A stretch of 35,073 nucleotides of DNA from Muribaculaceae bacterium. Lineage in GTDB: Bacteria; Bacteroidota; Bacteroidia; Bacteroidales; Muribaculaceae. Positions 23,827 to 32,739 of this stretch are shown here, in pieces. The position numbers were made by a program, and so were the translations under genes. Under the pieces are notes generated by a model. It saw only the letters and a list, made by a program, of their open reading frames with translations. It did not search any database and had not been told where the DNA came from. The stretch is from positions 1 through 35,073 of the forward strand of contig JAFZAC010000034.1 in the NCBI GenBank assembly GCA_017548365.1, written 5' to 3'. Position 1 is the first letter of the stretch. Each line of letters begins with the position of its first letter.

Positions 23827-24947
23827 AATATAAATTCCTTGACTTGGCAAAGGCCAACGAACCATATATGGAGCAGCTACAAGAGGCAGCTTGCAATGTG
23901 ATAAAATCAGGAAGGTACTTGCGTGGCGAGCAAACTAACTTGCTCGAGCAAGAAATTGCTGGATTGTGTGAATCCAAGTACTGTATTGCCGTGAGCAATG
24001 GACTCGATGCGCTACGTCTCATCTTACGAGGATATATCGAAATGGGGGTGCTTCATCACGAAGACCATGTAATAGTGCCTGCCAACACCTATATCGCCTC
24101 GGTGCTTGCAATCAGCGACAATGGCATGACACCATGCCTGTGTGACGCACGTCCCGATACAATGAACATGGATTCCTCGCTCATCGAGAACCTTATCACA
24201 CCTGCAGTCACTGCCATAATGCCTGTTCACCTCTATGGAACACCATGTTGGGACGAGGAACTTATGACAATTGCCAAGCGCTATGACCTCAAGATTATCG
24301 AGGACAACGCTCAAGCAATTGGTGCCAAGTCAAATGTGCCTGGCATCAACGGCACTTTTACCACTGGAGGACTTGGTCATGCTAGCGCCATCAGCTTCTA
24401 CCCCACCAAAAACCTGGGCGCGCTGGGTGATGCCGGTGCTGTGGTCACTAACGATGAAGAACTGGCAAAAACTATCAGAGCCATTGCCAACTATGGCAGC
24501 GACACACGTTATCACAACATTTTTATGGGGCTCAACTGCCGCATCGACGAAATTCAAGCTGCCATGCTCAGAGTGAAGTTGCGCTACCTTAATGTGGAGA
24601 ATATGCGTCGCCACGATGCAGCCTTGGCCTACGACGAGAACATCACCAATCCACTGGTGAAGAAGCCCGACATCTTCGACGACATGATACAAATCTGGCA
24701 TCAGTATGTGATTCGTGTTGAAAAGCGTGACGAGATGCGCTCCTACCTTGAGAAGAACGGCGTGATGACCGACATCCATTACGCAACACCGCCTCACCGT
24801 CAGCCTTGCTACCGACGTTTCCAATCCTATAAGTTGCCTGTGACAAACGAGATTGCCGATCAAGCCATCAGTCTACCTATGGGATATCCAATAACAGCCG
24901 ACGATGCCAAACAGATTGCACAGATAATAAACAACTTCAAAGGTTAA
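23823..24947 (+). CDS. DegT/DnrJ/EryC1/StrS aminotransferase (FdtB/QdtB-type sugar 3-aminotransferase)
   Basis: A 374-residue PLP enzyme that would transaminate the 3-keto sugar from the isomerases, giving dTDP-3-amino-3,6-dideoxyhexose. Family marks: NGLDALRLILRG, PANTYIAS, EDNAQAIGA (Asp161 for the PLP ring nitrogen, Gln164), PLP-binding Lys196 in SFYPTKNLGALGDAG, and NYGSDTRYHNIFMGLNCRIDEIQAAML. The context (RmlA, RmlB, FdtA-like proteins directly upstream) supports 3-amination over 4-amination. An N-acetyltransferase (FdtC/QdtC), usual as the next step, is absent from the window. Confidence 0.92.
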   Translation: MKYKFLDLAKANEPYMEQLQEAACNVIKSGRYLRGEQTNLLEQEIAGLCESKYCIAVSNGLDALRLILRGYIEMGVLHHEDHVIVPANTYIASVLAISDNGMTPCLCDARPDTMNMDSSLIENLITPAVTAIMPVHLYGTPCWDEELMTIAKRYDLKIIEDNAQAIGAKSNVPGINGTFTTGGLGHASAISFYPTKNLGALGDAGAVVTNDEELAKTIRAIANYGSDTRYHNIFMGLNCRIDEIQAAMLRVKLRYLNVENMRRHDAALAYDENITNPLVKKPDIFDDMIQIWHQYVIRVEKRDEMRSYLEKNGVMTDIHYATPPHRQPCYRRFQSYKLPVTNEIADQAISLPMGYPITADDAKQIAQIINNFKG

Positions 24948-24964
24948 GAATTATTCTTTAGTCA

Positions 24965-26362
24965 ATGCAATTTGACAGCTACATATATGCACTATTCTTA
25001 CCTTTAGTGTTTGCCGGATACTGGATTCTGCGAAACAAATTGATGTGGCAGAATCTGTTTCTTCTTGTGGCAAGCTACATCTTCTATGGATGGTGGGACT
25101 GGAGATTTCTGGCGCTGATTCTCATTACGTCTACAACCACCTTCTTCACAGGATTAGTAATAAAGAACGACCATTCTTTGCGCTCTAAAACTTGGTTGTC
25201 ACTGAATCTTATCATCAATCTTGGAATCTTAGGCACGTTTAAGTATTTCAACTTCTTCAAGGACACTTTTTCCGATATTCTGAAACTCTTTGGCGCAAAC
25301 CCCGACTTTATAACCATCAACATCCTGCTGCCAGTAGGAATATCATTCTATACATTGCAAGCCATAAGCTATAGCTTTGACGTTTATAATGGCAAGGCTA
25401 AGCCAACCCGCAATGTAATAGCGTTTTTCGTATATATTGCGTTCTTTCCGCAACTGGTGGCAGGTCCCATCGAGAGGGCGAGAAACTTGCTGCCGCAATT
25501 CCTTAAGAAGAAGTCATTTGACTACTACAATGCCGTGATAGGCATGCGGCAGATTTTGTGGGGACTTGTAAAGAAACTTGTCATTGCCGACAATCTCGCT
25601 GGATACGTTGACAACATTCTATATCATCCGTCGGTGATGAACGCAACCTCCATTTTCATGGCTGCAATTATCTTTGCGTTCCAGATTTATTCTGATTTCT
25701 CAGGATATAGCGACATCGCAATAGGCTCGGCGCGGCTATTCAATATCAAGCTCCTCCCCAACTTCAACTATCCTTTCTTCTCTCGTTCCATGAAAGAGCT
25801 GTGGCAGCGCTGGCACATATCGCTAATGACATGGTTCAGAGAATACCTCTATTTTCCGCTGGGGGGCTCACGATGCGGCAAGTTGCGCACCTGTCTTAAC
25901 ATCATGATTGTCTTCGCAATCTCAGGATTGTGGCACGGAGCCGATTGGACTTTTGTAATTTGGGGAGCTGTAAACGGATTGATGCTTTTGCCGTTCGTAT
26001 TCCTAAAAAAGCACAAATACTCCAATCATGCTAGATTCAGAGATATACCAAAATGCGTGCTCACTTTCATGATTTTTGCTCTCATTTTCTTGTCGTTCCG
26101 CTCGCCAAACATATCTCACTTGCAAGAATGCATCAACACGTTGATTCATGGTAGCTATCTCGCCATACCAATGGGAATCTCGGCGTTCTATTACATCGTG
26201 CCATTTGTGATTGTGGAATGGATCGGACGCAAACAAGAATTCCCTATTATGACATTGAAAATGCCCACCATTTTAAGATGGGCAATATACTGGGGACTTC
26301 TTTTCCTGCTCGCTTTCTATAGTGCTCGTGCCGACATTCAATACATTTATTTCCAATTCTAA
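24965..26362 (+). CDS. MBOAT family O-acyltransferase (AlgI/DltB-like)
   Basis: A 465-residue polytopic membrane protein of the MBOAT family, which passes acyl groups across the inner membrane onto extracytoplasmic glycans. Key residues: catalytic-type His324 in ISGLWHGADWTF and conserved His284 in ELWQRWHISLMTWFREYLYF. FFPQLVAGPIERA is also characteristic of the AlgI/PatA group. It begins 17 bases after the aminotransferase stop and 6 bases before a SGNH-like partner, the usual two-protein arrangement for polysaccharide O-acetylation. Substrate is inferred to be a surface glycan containing the amino sugar made by the upstream genes. Confidence 0.93.
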   Translation: MQFDSYIYALFLPLVFAGYWILRNKLMWQNLFLLVASYIFYGWWDWRFLALILITSTTTFFTGLVIKNDHSLRSKTWLSLNLIINLGILGTFKYFNFFKDTFSDILKLFGANPDFITINILLPVGISFYTLQAISYSFDVYNGKAKPTRNVIAFFVYIAFFPQLVAGPIERARNLLPQFLKKKSFDYYNAVIGMRQILWGLVKKLVIADNLAGYVDNILYHPSVMNATSIFMAAIIFAFQIYSDFSGYSDIAIGSARLFNIKLLPNFNYPFFSRSMKELWQRWHISLMTWFREYLYFPLGGSRCGKLRTCLNIMIVFAISGLWHGADWTFVIWGAVNGLMLLPFVFLKKHKYSNHARFRDIPKCVLTFMIFALIFLSFRSPNISHLQECINTLIHGSYLAIPMGISAFYYIVPFVIVEWIGRKQEFPIMTLKMPTILRWAIYWGLLFLLAFYSARADIQYIYFQF

Positions 26363-26368
26363 AATGCT

Positions 26369-27439
26369 ATGAAAAATAATATAAAAAAATTCTGCCTCCG
26401 CACTTTGCTGGCAATCTTGCCGGCAGTGCTCTTCATAGCATTTTATGCCATCGTCGACCCTTTCAACGTTGTGCATCCCATCACAACCGATGCCAAGGGG
26501 CGAGACTCTGTTATTGTGGGCAATAATGCAGGTTTTACATCGATTGAGACCTATCTCCTCTACAACGACCAGTATCATTACGATTCCTTCATCCTGGGCT
26601 CGTCTATGTCGCAGAATTTTAAAGCCAGTTACTGGAAACCTTATCTTAACGACAGTGCCTCAATCCTGCATTTCGATGCCTCGAGTGAGTCACTCACGGG
26701 AATTATCAACAAAATGAGATTTCTGAACGACCATGGCACAACCATCAAAAACGCCCTTATTGTCATTGAAGTCAAGATGTTAGGACGACGACCAAACGAG
26801 AATGACATTCTTTACGTTCAACATCCGGCAACAACTGGACCATGGAATTGGCTGAAAGCGCATAGCCTGTTTTTCAATGCTTTCCGAGATTTCAAGCAAG
26901 TGAAATACGCTCTAATGCCAAGCAGATATGAGAAAGAATTGCAGAATGAAGGCATAATTACTGGCGTAGCACCCAACAGAATTGGATATCTCAACGAAAT
27001 GTATTATGCCGAGTTCGACTCAATTATCGCCGTCAATCCCGATGAATATTACACCCCCGAGAGGCTCAAGCGCATAAAGAGAGAGAATCTGCCTTCAGTG
27101 GATCAGCCTGCCATCGATGAAGCTGTTGAAGAACAGCTCAAAACTATAAAAGAAATTCTAGACAGCAACCACACAAACTATATCATCATAGTTCCTCCAC
27201 GCAACTCCAACCCACAACTCACATGGCACGACCTGTGGATAATGAAGTCTATCTTTGGCCAAGACAAAGTTCACGACTTCAGCTCTCATCCCGAGCTCGT
27301 CAACAATGACCGAGTTTATTACGACTATGCCGCTCACCTCATCTCGGCAAAATGCAAGATGCTTCTCGACTCGGCCTACAAAGAGATGAGCACCAAAAGC
27401 ATTGAGAATCCCTATTTTAAACAGCCCAAACAACGATAA
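26369..27439 (+). CDS. DltD/AlgX-like SGNH-fold membrane-anchored protein, partner of the MBOAT acyltransferase
   Basis: A 356-residue protein with one N-terminal transmembrane anchor (about 10-30) and an extracytoplasmic domain. FILGSSMSQNF (Ser78/Ser79) resembles the nucleophile block of SGNH esterase/acyltransferases, and near the C terminus VHDFSSHP and VYYDYAAHL (Asp319, His323) could supply the acid and base. Proteins of this kind complete acyl transfer to the glycan after an MBOAT protein (DltD with DltB, AlgX/AlgJ with AlgI). The family assignment rests on these motifs and the adjacent MBOAT gene. The spacing between the last Asp and His is one residue longer than the common DxxH. Confidence 0.75.
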   Translation: MKNNIKKFCLRTLLAILPAVLFIAFYAIVDPFNVVHPITTDAKGRDSVIVGNNAGFTSIETYLLYNDQYHYDSFILGSSMSQNFKASYWKPYLNDSASILHFDASSESLTGIINKMRFLNDHGTTIKNALIVIEVKMLGRRPNENDILYVQHPATTGPWNWLKAHSLFFNAFRDFKQVKYALMPSRYEKELQNEGIITGVAPNRIGYLNEMYYAEFDSIIAVNPDEYYTPERLKRIKRENLPSVDQPAIDEAVEEQLKTIKEILDSNHTNYIIIVPPRNSNPQLTWHDLWIMKSIFGQDKVHDFSSHPELVNNDRVYYDYAAHLISAKCKMLLDSAYKEMSTKSIENPYFKQPKQR

Positions 27440-27447
27440 AAACAGTG

Positions 27448-28788
27448 ATGTACGCGCTGGCCGATTGCAACAATTTCTTCGTCTCATGCGAGCGGGTTTT
27501 CAACCCCTCGCTTAATGGGCGTGCGGTTGTTGTGCTCTCTAACAACGACGGCTGCGCCATTTCACGAAGTAATGAGGCTAAAGCCCTGGGAATTCCCATG
27601 GGATGTCCGGCTTTCCAAATAAAGAACTACACCGACCCTTCGGGCGTGGTGATGCTCTCGGCACGTCATGTCCTATATAAAGATATCTCAAACCGAATCA
27701 TGAGAATTCTAGGTGAAGTGGCAATTGACCTGGAGGTTTACTCGGTTGACGAGGCTTTCTTCAAACTCCCCTATAGCGATGACATCAAGAATCATGAGTT
27801 GCTTGCCGCGTTGGTTAAGAAGATATACAACTATGTTGGTGTTCCTGTCAGCATCGGTTTTGCGCCCACCCGCACATTAGCCAAGATTGCCAGTCATGTG
27901 GCAAAGAAAGATCCCCAAAACACAGAACGGGTACTTGGACTTACTCGTCATGATGATATTACCGAAATTTTAGAAAAAACTAAAACAAAAGATATATGGG
28001 GCGTCGGTCGCAAGCTGAATGCCAAGCTTCTCTCGTGTGGCATTCATTATGCCAGCGAATTTGTGCGGTTGCCCAAATCCTATGTTCAGAGAATTGGCAA
28101 CATCAACCTCGTTCGCACTCAACAGGAACTGCTCGGCAACGACTGCATTAGCATCAATCCTGTTGACATTGCTCACAAGTCGATAATGAATTCCCGCACC
28201 TTCGGGCACGTTCTTAACAAGAAGAGCGAGATTAGCGATGCTGTGTTGTCTTTTGCCCAGGCATGTGCCACACAACTGCGTCGCGAACAGTCGGCGGCAC
28301 TCTCGGTAACAGTGTATTTGCGAGGCGACCGTTTCCGTCAGGACTTGCCGTTTTACAACAACTCATGCACCGTGAGAATGGAGTCGCACACATCTTCCAC
28401 AATCGAGATAACACGCTATGCATTGATGGCTTTCAACAGCATTTACAGAGAGGAATTCTTTTATCGCAAAGCTGGTGTGCTCCTCACCGACATAAAACCA
28501 TCTAAAGAGCTTCAACTCAACATTTTCAATGCCGAGAAGGAAGCGAAACACAGCAAACTCATGACAGCCGTTGATGCAATCAATAATCGTTATGGAAAGA
28601 AGCAAGTAATGCTTGCGCCCACTATCACAAAAGGTGAATGGGCTCCACAGCAAAACCATTTCAACAGTCAAAGCAAGACATTGCGACTTTATTCAGGTAT
28701 GAATGCCAGCTATGCCCCATGGATAAATCATATGAACGATCAAGAGGACAAGGAAGAACAGAATATCAACAATAATGATTGCCCATAA
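27448..28788 (+). CDS. umuC: Y-family DNA polymerase, UmuC type
   Basis: A 446-residue translesion polymerase. ATG 27448 (MYALADCNNFF) is preferred over the GTG three bases earlier. Metal ligands are Asp6 in ALADCNNFF and Asp101-Glu102 in YSVDEAFF. Other marks: VVVLSNNDGCAISRSNEAK, the PVSIGFAPTRTLAKIASHVAKK segment, IWGVGRKL (helix-hairpin-helix) and a C-terminal little-finger region typical of UmuC rather than DinB. Error-prone bypass of DNA lesions is the expected role. No umuD lies beside it. It begins 8 bases after the acyl-transfer gene with no visible promoter in between, so it seems to be the last gene of the sugar polycistron. Confidence 0.92.
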   Translation: MYALADCNNFFVSCERVFNPSLNGRAVVVLSNNDGCAISRSNEAKALGIPMGCPAFQIKNYTDPSGVVMLSARHVLYKDISNRIMRILGEVAIDLEVYSVDEAFFKLPYSDDIKNHELLAALVKKIYNYVGVPVSIGFAPTRTLAKIASHVAKKDPQNTERVLGLTRHDDITEILEKTKTKDIWGVGRKLNAKLLSCGIHYASEFVRLPKSYVQRIGNINLVRTQQELLGNDCISINPVDIAHKSIMNSRTFGHVLNKKSEISDAVLSFAQACATQLRREQSAALSVTVYLRGDRFRQDLPFYNNSCTVRMESHTSSTIEITRYALMAFNSIYREEFFYRKAGVLLTDIKPSKELQLNIFNAEKEAKHSKLMTAVDAINNRYGKKQVMLAPTITKGEWAPQQNHFNSQSKTLRLYSGMNASYAPWINHMNDQEDKEEQNINNNDCP

Positions 28789-28818
28789 TGGTTGTTTGTT
28801 GTGTTCTGCAATCTATAT

Positions 28819-28849
28819 TTTGATAATTCATCAAAAATTCATACCTTTG
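28819..28849 (+). promoter_or_regulatory. Bacteroidota promoter of pheS
   Basis: TTTG (28819-28822), 19 bases, TACCTTTG (28842-28849): exact consensus, 35 bases before the pheS ATG at 28885. Confidence 0.8.
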
Positions 28850-28884
28850 CATGATTTTTTAAGAGACACTCAATATAATCAGAT

Positions 28885-29925
28885 ATGTTATTAAAGAAAA
28901 TAGAGAACTTAAAAGCGCAAATCGCTGATTTAAAAGCCGATAATAGCGATGCCATAGAAGCACTGCGCATTAAATACTTGAGCAAGAAAGGTGAAATTAC
29001 AGCCTTGTTCAACGAGTTCCGTAACGTGCCCAACGAGCAGAAGCGCGAGTTTGGCCAGCGTCTTAACGAGCTCAAAGCACTTGCCACCGATAAGATTAAC
29101 GCTCTGAAGGACGAATTCAAGGAGAAAGAGGCTGTTGCCCATAAAATTGACATCACTCGCCCTGCATTTCCCGAAGAGATTGGCACACGCCATCCCATCT
29201 CAACAGTTCGCAAGGAGATAATCGATATCTTCTCACGATTGGGATTCACTCTTGCCGACGGGCCAGAGGTGGAAGACGACATGCACGTGTTCACTTCGCT
29301 GAACTTTGCTGCCGATCATCCTGCGCGAGATATGCAAGACACCTTCTTCATAAACGAGGATAAAAATGGTGATGTGACTCGCAACATCGTGCTTCGCAGC
29401 CACACCAGCTCTGTTCAGTCGCGCGTTATGAAGAGCACTCAACCGCCCATCCGCATTATATGCCCGGGACGTGTTTATCGCAACGAGGCTATTACCGCAC
29501 GTGCTCACTGCTTCTTCCACCAGATTGAGGGTCTTTACATCGACAAGAATGTATCATTTGCCGACCTTAAGCAAGTGCTGCTGTACTTTGCACAAGAACT
29601 CTTCGGTCCCGAGACCAAGATTCGTCTGCGCCCAAGCTATTTCCCATTCACCGAGCCAAGTGCCGAGATGGATGTGTCATGTATGCTTTGCGGTGGCGAG
29701 GGCTGCGGTTTCTGCAAGCACACTGGCTGGGTTGAGATTTTGGGCTGCGGCATGGTAGACCCCAACGTTCTTGAACTTTGCGGTATCGACAGCACAGTCT
29801 ACACTGGTTATGCCTTTGGCGTGGGTGTGGAGCGCATTACAAACCTCAAGTATATGGTTAAGGACCTACGCATGTTCAGTGAGAACGATGTGCGTTTCCT
29901 CAGGGAATTTGAGCATACTCATTAA
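28885..29925 (+). CDS. pheS: Phenylalanine--tRNA ligase alpha subunit
   Basis: Catalytic subunit of the heterotetrameric enzyme that charges tRNA-Phe. At 346 residues it has the usual bacterial length: an N-terminal coiled coil (about 1-90), then class II synthetase motifs, with motif 2 at VYRNEAITARAHCFFHQIEG and motif 3 at FGVGVERI. Between them are FTEPSAEMDVSC and a Cys-rich stretch CMLCGGEGCGFCKHTGW found in bacterial PheS. pheT is not in the window, so the two subunits are encoded at separate loci. The gene has its own promoter and is followed by a terminator. Confidence 0.97.
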   Translation: MLLKKIENLKAQIADLKADNSDAIEALRIKYLSKKGEITALFNEFRNVPNEQKREFGQRLNELKALATDKINALKDEFKEKEAVAHKIDITRPAFPEEIGTRHPISTVRKEIIDIFSRLGFTLADGPEVEDDMHVFTSLNFAADHPARDMQDTFFINEDKNGDVTRNIVLRSHTSSVQSRVMKSTQPPIRIICPGRVYRNEAITARAHCFFHQIEGLYIDKNVSFADLKQVLLYFAQELFGPETKIRLRPSYFPFTEPSAEMDVSCMLCGGEGCGFCKHTGWVEILGCGMVDPNVLELCGIDSTVYTGYAFGVGVERITNLKYMVKDLRMFSENDVRFLREFEHTH

Positions 29926-29945
29926 CTATAACTTACGATTAACGA

Positions 29946-29994
29946 AAATGATGTATCTCAAAGGCCAGACCCGAGAGACACATCATTTCTTTTT
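29946..29994 (+). terminator. Intrinsic terminator after pheS
   Basis: AAATGATGTATCTC (29946-29959) pairs with GAGACACATCATTT (29975-29988) with a single mismatch, followed by CTTTTT. The nth ATG is only 13 bases further on and no consensus promoter is visible between them, so nth may depend on read-through or on an unrecognised promoter. Confidence 0.75.
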
Positions 29995-30006
29995 CAACCA
30001 GCAGTC

Positions 30007-30639
30007 ATGACTATCAAAGAACGCTACGAGGCAATTATTGGCCAATTAAAGTTGGACAACCCCAATCCCACTACCGAGCTCAATTTCACCAACGCATTTG
30101 AGACACTGGTGGCAGTGATTCTTTCGGCTCAGTGTACCGACAAGCGTGTGAATATGGTAACGCCCGCATTGTTTAAAGCCTACCCCTCGCCAGAAGCTAT
30201 GGCTGCGGCAACACCCGAAGATCTGTTGCAATACATTAGCAGCGTTTCCTATCCTAACAATAAGGCTCGCCATTTGCAAGCGATGGCGGCTATGCTTGTC
30301 GACGAGTTTGGTGGCAAGGTGCCTAGTACTATGGAAGAGCTCACCAAATTGCCTGGTGTAGGTCGCAAGACTGCAAACGTGATAATGGGTGTCGTATTCC
30401 ACAAAGCTGCCATCGCAGTCGACACTCATGTGTTTCGTGTTTCTAACCGCACAGGACTTGCCAATGGCAAGACACCTCTAGAGGTTGAGAAAACACTCAC
30501 ACGTCACATCGCCGAAGAAGACCGTTACAATGCTCACCACTGGCTGTTGCTGCACGGCCGCTATGTGTGCAAAGCCGTTAAGCCCGACTGTTTGAATTGT
30601 AGCATCAAACAATACTGCAAGCACTATAACAAAAAATGA
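30007..30639 (+). CDS. nth: Endonuclease III (DNA glycosylase/AP lyase)
   Basis: Base-excision repair enzyme removing oxidised pyrimidines and nicking the abasic site. The 210-residue protein has the full set: helix-hairpin-helix LPGVGRKTANVIMG with catalytic Lys121, Asp139 in IAVDTHVFRVSNR, and the [4Fe-4S] ligands Cys188, Cys195, Cys198 and Cys204 in the C-x6-C-x2-C-x5-C pattern. The stop overlaps the ATG of the next gene (ATGA at 30636-30639), coupling it to the CCA-adding enzyme/alkyltransferase fusion. Confidence 0.96.
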   Translation: MTIKERYEAIIGQLKLDNPNPTTELNFTNAFETLVAVILSAQCTDKRVNMVTPALFKAYPSPEAMAAATPEDLLQYISSVSYPNNKARHLQAMAAMLVDEFGGKVPSTMEELTKLPGVGRKTANVIMGVVFHKAAIAVDTHVFRVSNRTGLANGKTPLEVEKTLTRHIAEEDRYNAHHWLLLHGRYVCKAVKPDCLNCSIKQYCKHYNKK

Positions 30640-32567
30640 ACACCAGCAAAGACAACATATTAAAGCATCTGTCTCACCCAGTATTTAAGCTCGTGGGCGA
30701 AGTAGCCGACGAGATGAACCGTGAATGCTATGTTGTGGGCGGCTATGTACGCGACATAATCCTGGAGCGCAAGTCGAAGGATATCGACTTTGTGACCGTG
30801 GGGAGCGGCATTGAGGTTGCAAAAGCCGTAGCACAAAAAATCGGGCATGACAAATCTCATCTTGCTGTATATAAGACCTATGGCACTGCGCAGGTCAAGA
30901 TAATGGGCGTTGAACTGGAGTTCGTGGGGGCTCGTCGTGAGTCTTACAATCGACAGAGCCGCAACCCCATTGTGGAAGACGGAACTCTCGACGACGATCA
31001 GCGCCGTCGCGATTTCACCATCAATGCCATGGCAATCTCAGTCAACCGCGACAGCTGGGGCAAGTTGCTTGACCCGTTTGACGGCATAGGAGACATGAAG
31101 CGCAAACTCATCCGCACTCCGTTGGATCCCGACATCACCTTCAGCGACGACCCGCTGCGCATGATGCGTGCGGTGAGGTTTGCCACTCAACTAGGCTTTG
31201 AGATTGAGCCACAAACGTTCTTTGCTATCAAGCACAACGCAAAGCGCCTGAATATCATCACTCGTGAGCGCATTGCCGATGAGCTGATGAAGATAATGCG
31301 TTCGCCTGTGCCTTCCAGGGGATTCATGCTCCTTGACAAGAGTGGTCTGTTGCCACTTGTGTGCCCCGAGCTTGCAAATCTCAAGGGCGTAGACACCGTA
31401 AACGGCCGTGGCCACAAGGACAATTTCCTGCACACCATGCAAGTGCTAGACAATGTGGCTAAAGAGAGCGACAATGTGTGGCTGCGATGGGCTGCACTGT
31501 TCCACGACATAGGCAAGCCAGCCACCAAGCACTGGGACGACAAACAGGGTTGGACCTTCCACAACCACAACTTCATTGGAGAGAAGATGGTGCATCGCAT
31601 CTTCACCAAGATGCGTCTGCCCTTGAACGAGCACATGAAATATGTGAAGAAACTCGTTGGCCTCCACATGCGTCCTATCGCTTTGGTCGAGGAAGAGGTT
31701 ACCGACTCGGCAGTGCGCCGCATGCTCTTTGAGGCGGGCGACGATGTCGACGACCTGATGATTCTATGCCGTGCCGATATCACAAGCAAAAATCAAGAAA
31801 AGGTGAAACGCTTCCGCGAGAACTACGAACTTGTAAAGCAGAAAATTATCGACATCGAAGAGAAGGATCGTGTGCGTAATTTCCAGCCGCCAGTTGATGG
31901 ACAAGAGATTATGAATACTTTCGGACTTGTCCCATCACCTCCTGTAGGCGAAATCAAGGACTCCATCAAGGATGCCATTCTCGATGGAGTGATAAGGAAC
32001 AACTATGCCGAAGCATATAGGTTCATGATGCTTAAGGCTCAAGAACTTGACATCACCCCTGTTAACGACGGGCAACTGAATTACGTTGTTGTTGAAACTC
32101 GCATAGGCAAACTCTCTATAGCAGCATCAACGCACGGCATCGCAGCGATTGAGTATGGAGACGCCGATTTTTCCACTCTGTCAAAAAAGATGAAGCTTAA
32201 GTTGGCAAATAGATCTACCCCACTGCTCGCCAACTGCGCAAAGCAGCTCCAGGAGTACTTTGAAGGTGAGCGACGTGAGTTCTCCCTGCCACTTGACCTT
32301 GTCGGGACAGAATTCCAAAAGAAAGTGTGGAACACGATGCTCTCCATACCTTACGGAACCACCATCAGCTACAAAGAAGAGTCACAACGATTGGGCAACG
32401 AGAAAGCCATCAGGGCTGTGGCACAAGCCAACGGCGCCAATCCTATCCCCATTATCATCCCATGTCACCGAGTCATCAATAGCGATGGCACACTAGGTGG
32501 CTACTCAAGTGGAGTAGACAAGAAACAGTTCCTTCTCAAACTCGAGAACAGCGGCGGTGCAGTTTAG
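30636..32567 (+). CDS. Fusion: CCA tRNA nucleotidyltransferase + O6-alkylguanine-DNA alkyltransferase
   Basis: A 643-residue two-function protein. Residues 1-about 475 are a complete CCA-adding enzyme: GGYVRD (35-40), metal pair Asp49/Asp51 in KDIDF, RRRDFTINAMA, the DDPLRMMRAVRFA region and a C-terminal HD domain (ALFHDIGK, His290/Asp291). It ends in the usual KDAILDGVIRNNYAEAYRFM segment. Residues about 482-643 are a complete Ogt/MGMT: TEFQKKVWNTMLSIPYGTT, Arg593 in RAVAQANGANP, methyl-acceptor Cys610 in PCHRVI and GGYSSGVDKKQFLL. The two are joined by a short linker (LDITPVNDGQLNY) without stop or ATG. The first half adds CCA to tRNA 3' ends; the second directly repairs O6-alkylguanine. 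Translationally coupled to nth. Confidence 0.93.
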   Translation: MNTSKDNILKHLSHPVFKLVGEVADEMNRECYVVGGYVRDIILERKSKDIDFVTVGSGIEVAKAVAQKIGHDKSHLAVYKTYGTAQVKIMGVELEFVGARRESYNRQSRNPIVEDGTLDDDQRRRDFTINAMAISVNRDSWGKLLDPFDGIGDMKRKLIRTPLDPDITFSDDPLRMMRAVRFATQLGFEIEPQTFFAIKHNAKRLNIITRERIADELMKIMRSPVPSRGFMLLDKSGLLPLVCPELANLKGVDTVNGRGHKDNFLHTMQVLDNVAKESDNVWLRWAALFHDIGKPATKHWDDKQGWTFHNHNFIGEKMVHRIFTKMRLPLNEHMKYVKKLVGLHMRPIALVEEEVTDSAVRRMLFEAGDDVDDLMILCRADITSKNQEKVKRFRENYELVKQKIIDIEEKDRVRNFQPPVDGQEIMNTFGLVPSPPVGEIKDSIKDAILDGVIRNNYAEAYRFMMLKAQELDITPVNDGQLNYVVVETRIGKLSIAASTHGIAAIEYGDADFSTLSKKMKLKLANRSTPLLANCAKQLQEYFEGERREFSLPLDLVGTEFQKKVWNTMLSIPYGTTISYKEESQRLGNEKAIRAVAQANGANPIPIIIPCHRVINSDGTLGGYSSGVDKKQFLLKLENSGGAV

Positions 32568-32618
32568 TATTTAGAGAGAGCTGCGCATGCTGTTTCTTCT
32601 GCTAGACGCCACAAAAAT

Positions 32619-32648
32619 CGCCACGGGAGGTTTTCTCTCGTGGCGTTT
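32619..32648. terminator. Bidirectional intrinsic terminator
   Basis: CGCCACGGGAG (32619-32629) pairs with CTCTCGTGGCG (32635-32645) over 11 pairs including one G-U wobble, with a 5-base loop. TTTCT follows on the plus strand; on the minus strand the hairpin is followed by ATTTTTG. It separates the fusion gene from the converging lipoprotein gene. Confidence 0.8.
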
Positions 32649-32739
32649 CTATTGTAAAATTGTGTATTGCCTCAACTCTTGTACCTCTAGCTCTTTTCAA
32701 TATCTTCTTTAGGTTTTGAATTATGCGCATAAAATTCGG

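Noticed and set aside
20869..24947. dTDP-rhamnose pathway
   Set aside because: RmlA and RmlB are present, but RmlC and RmlD are not; the following genes are 3,4-ketoisomerases and an aminotransferase, which define an amino-sugar route.
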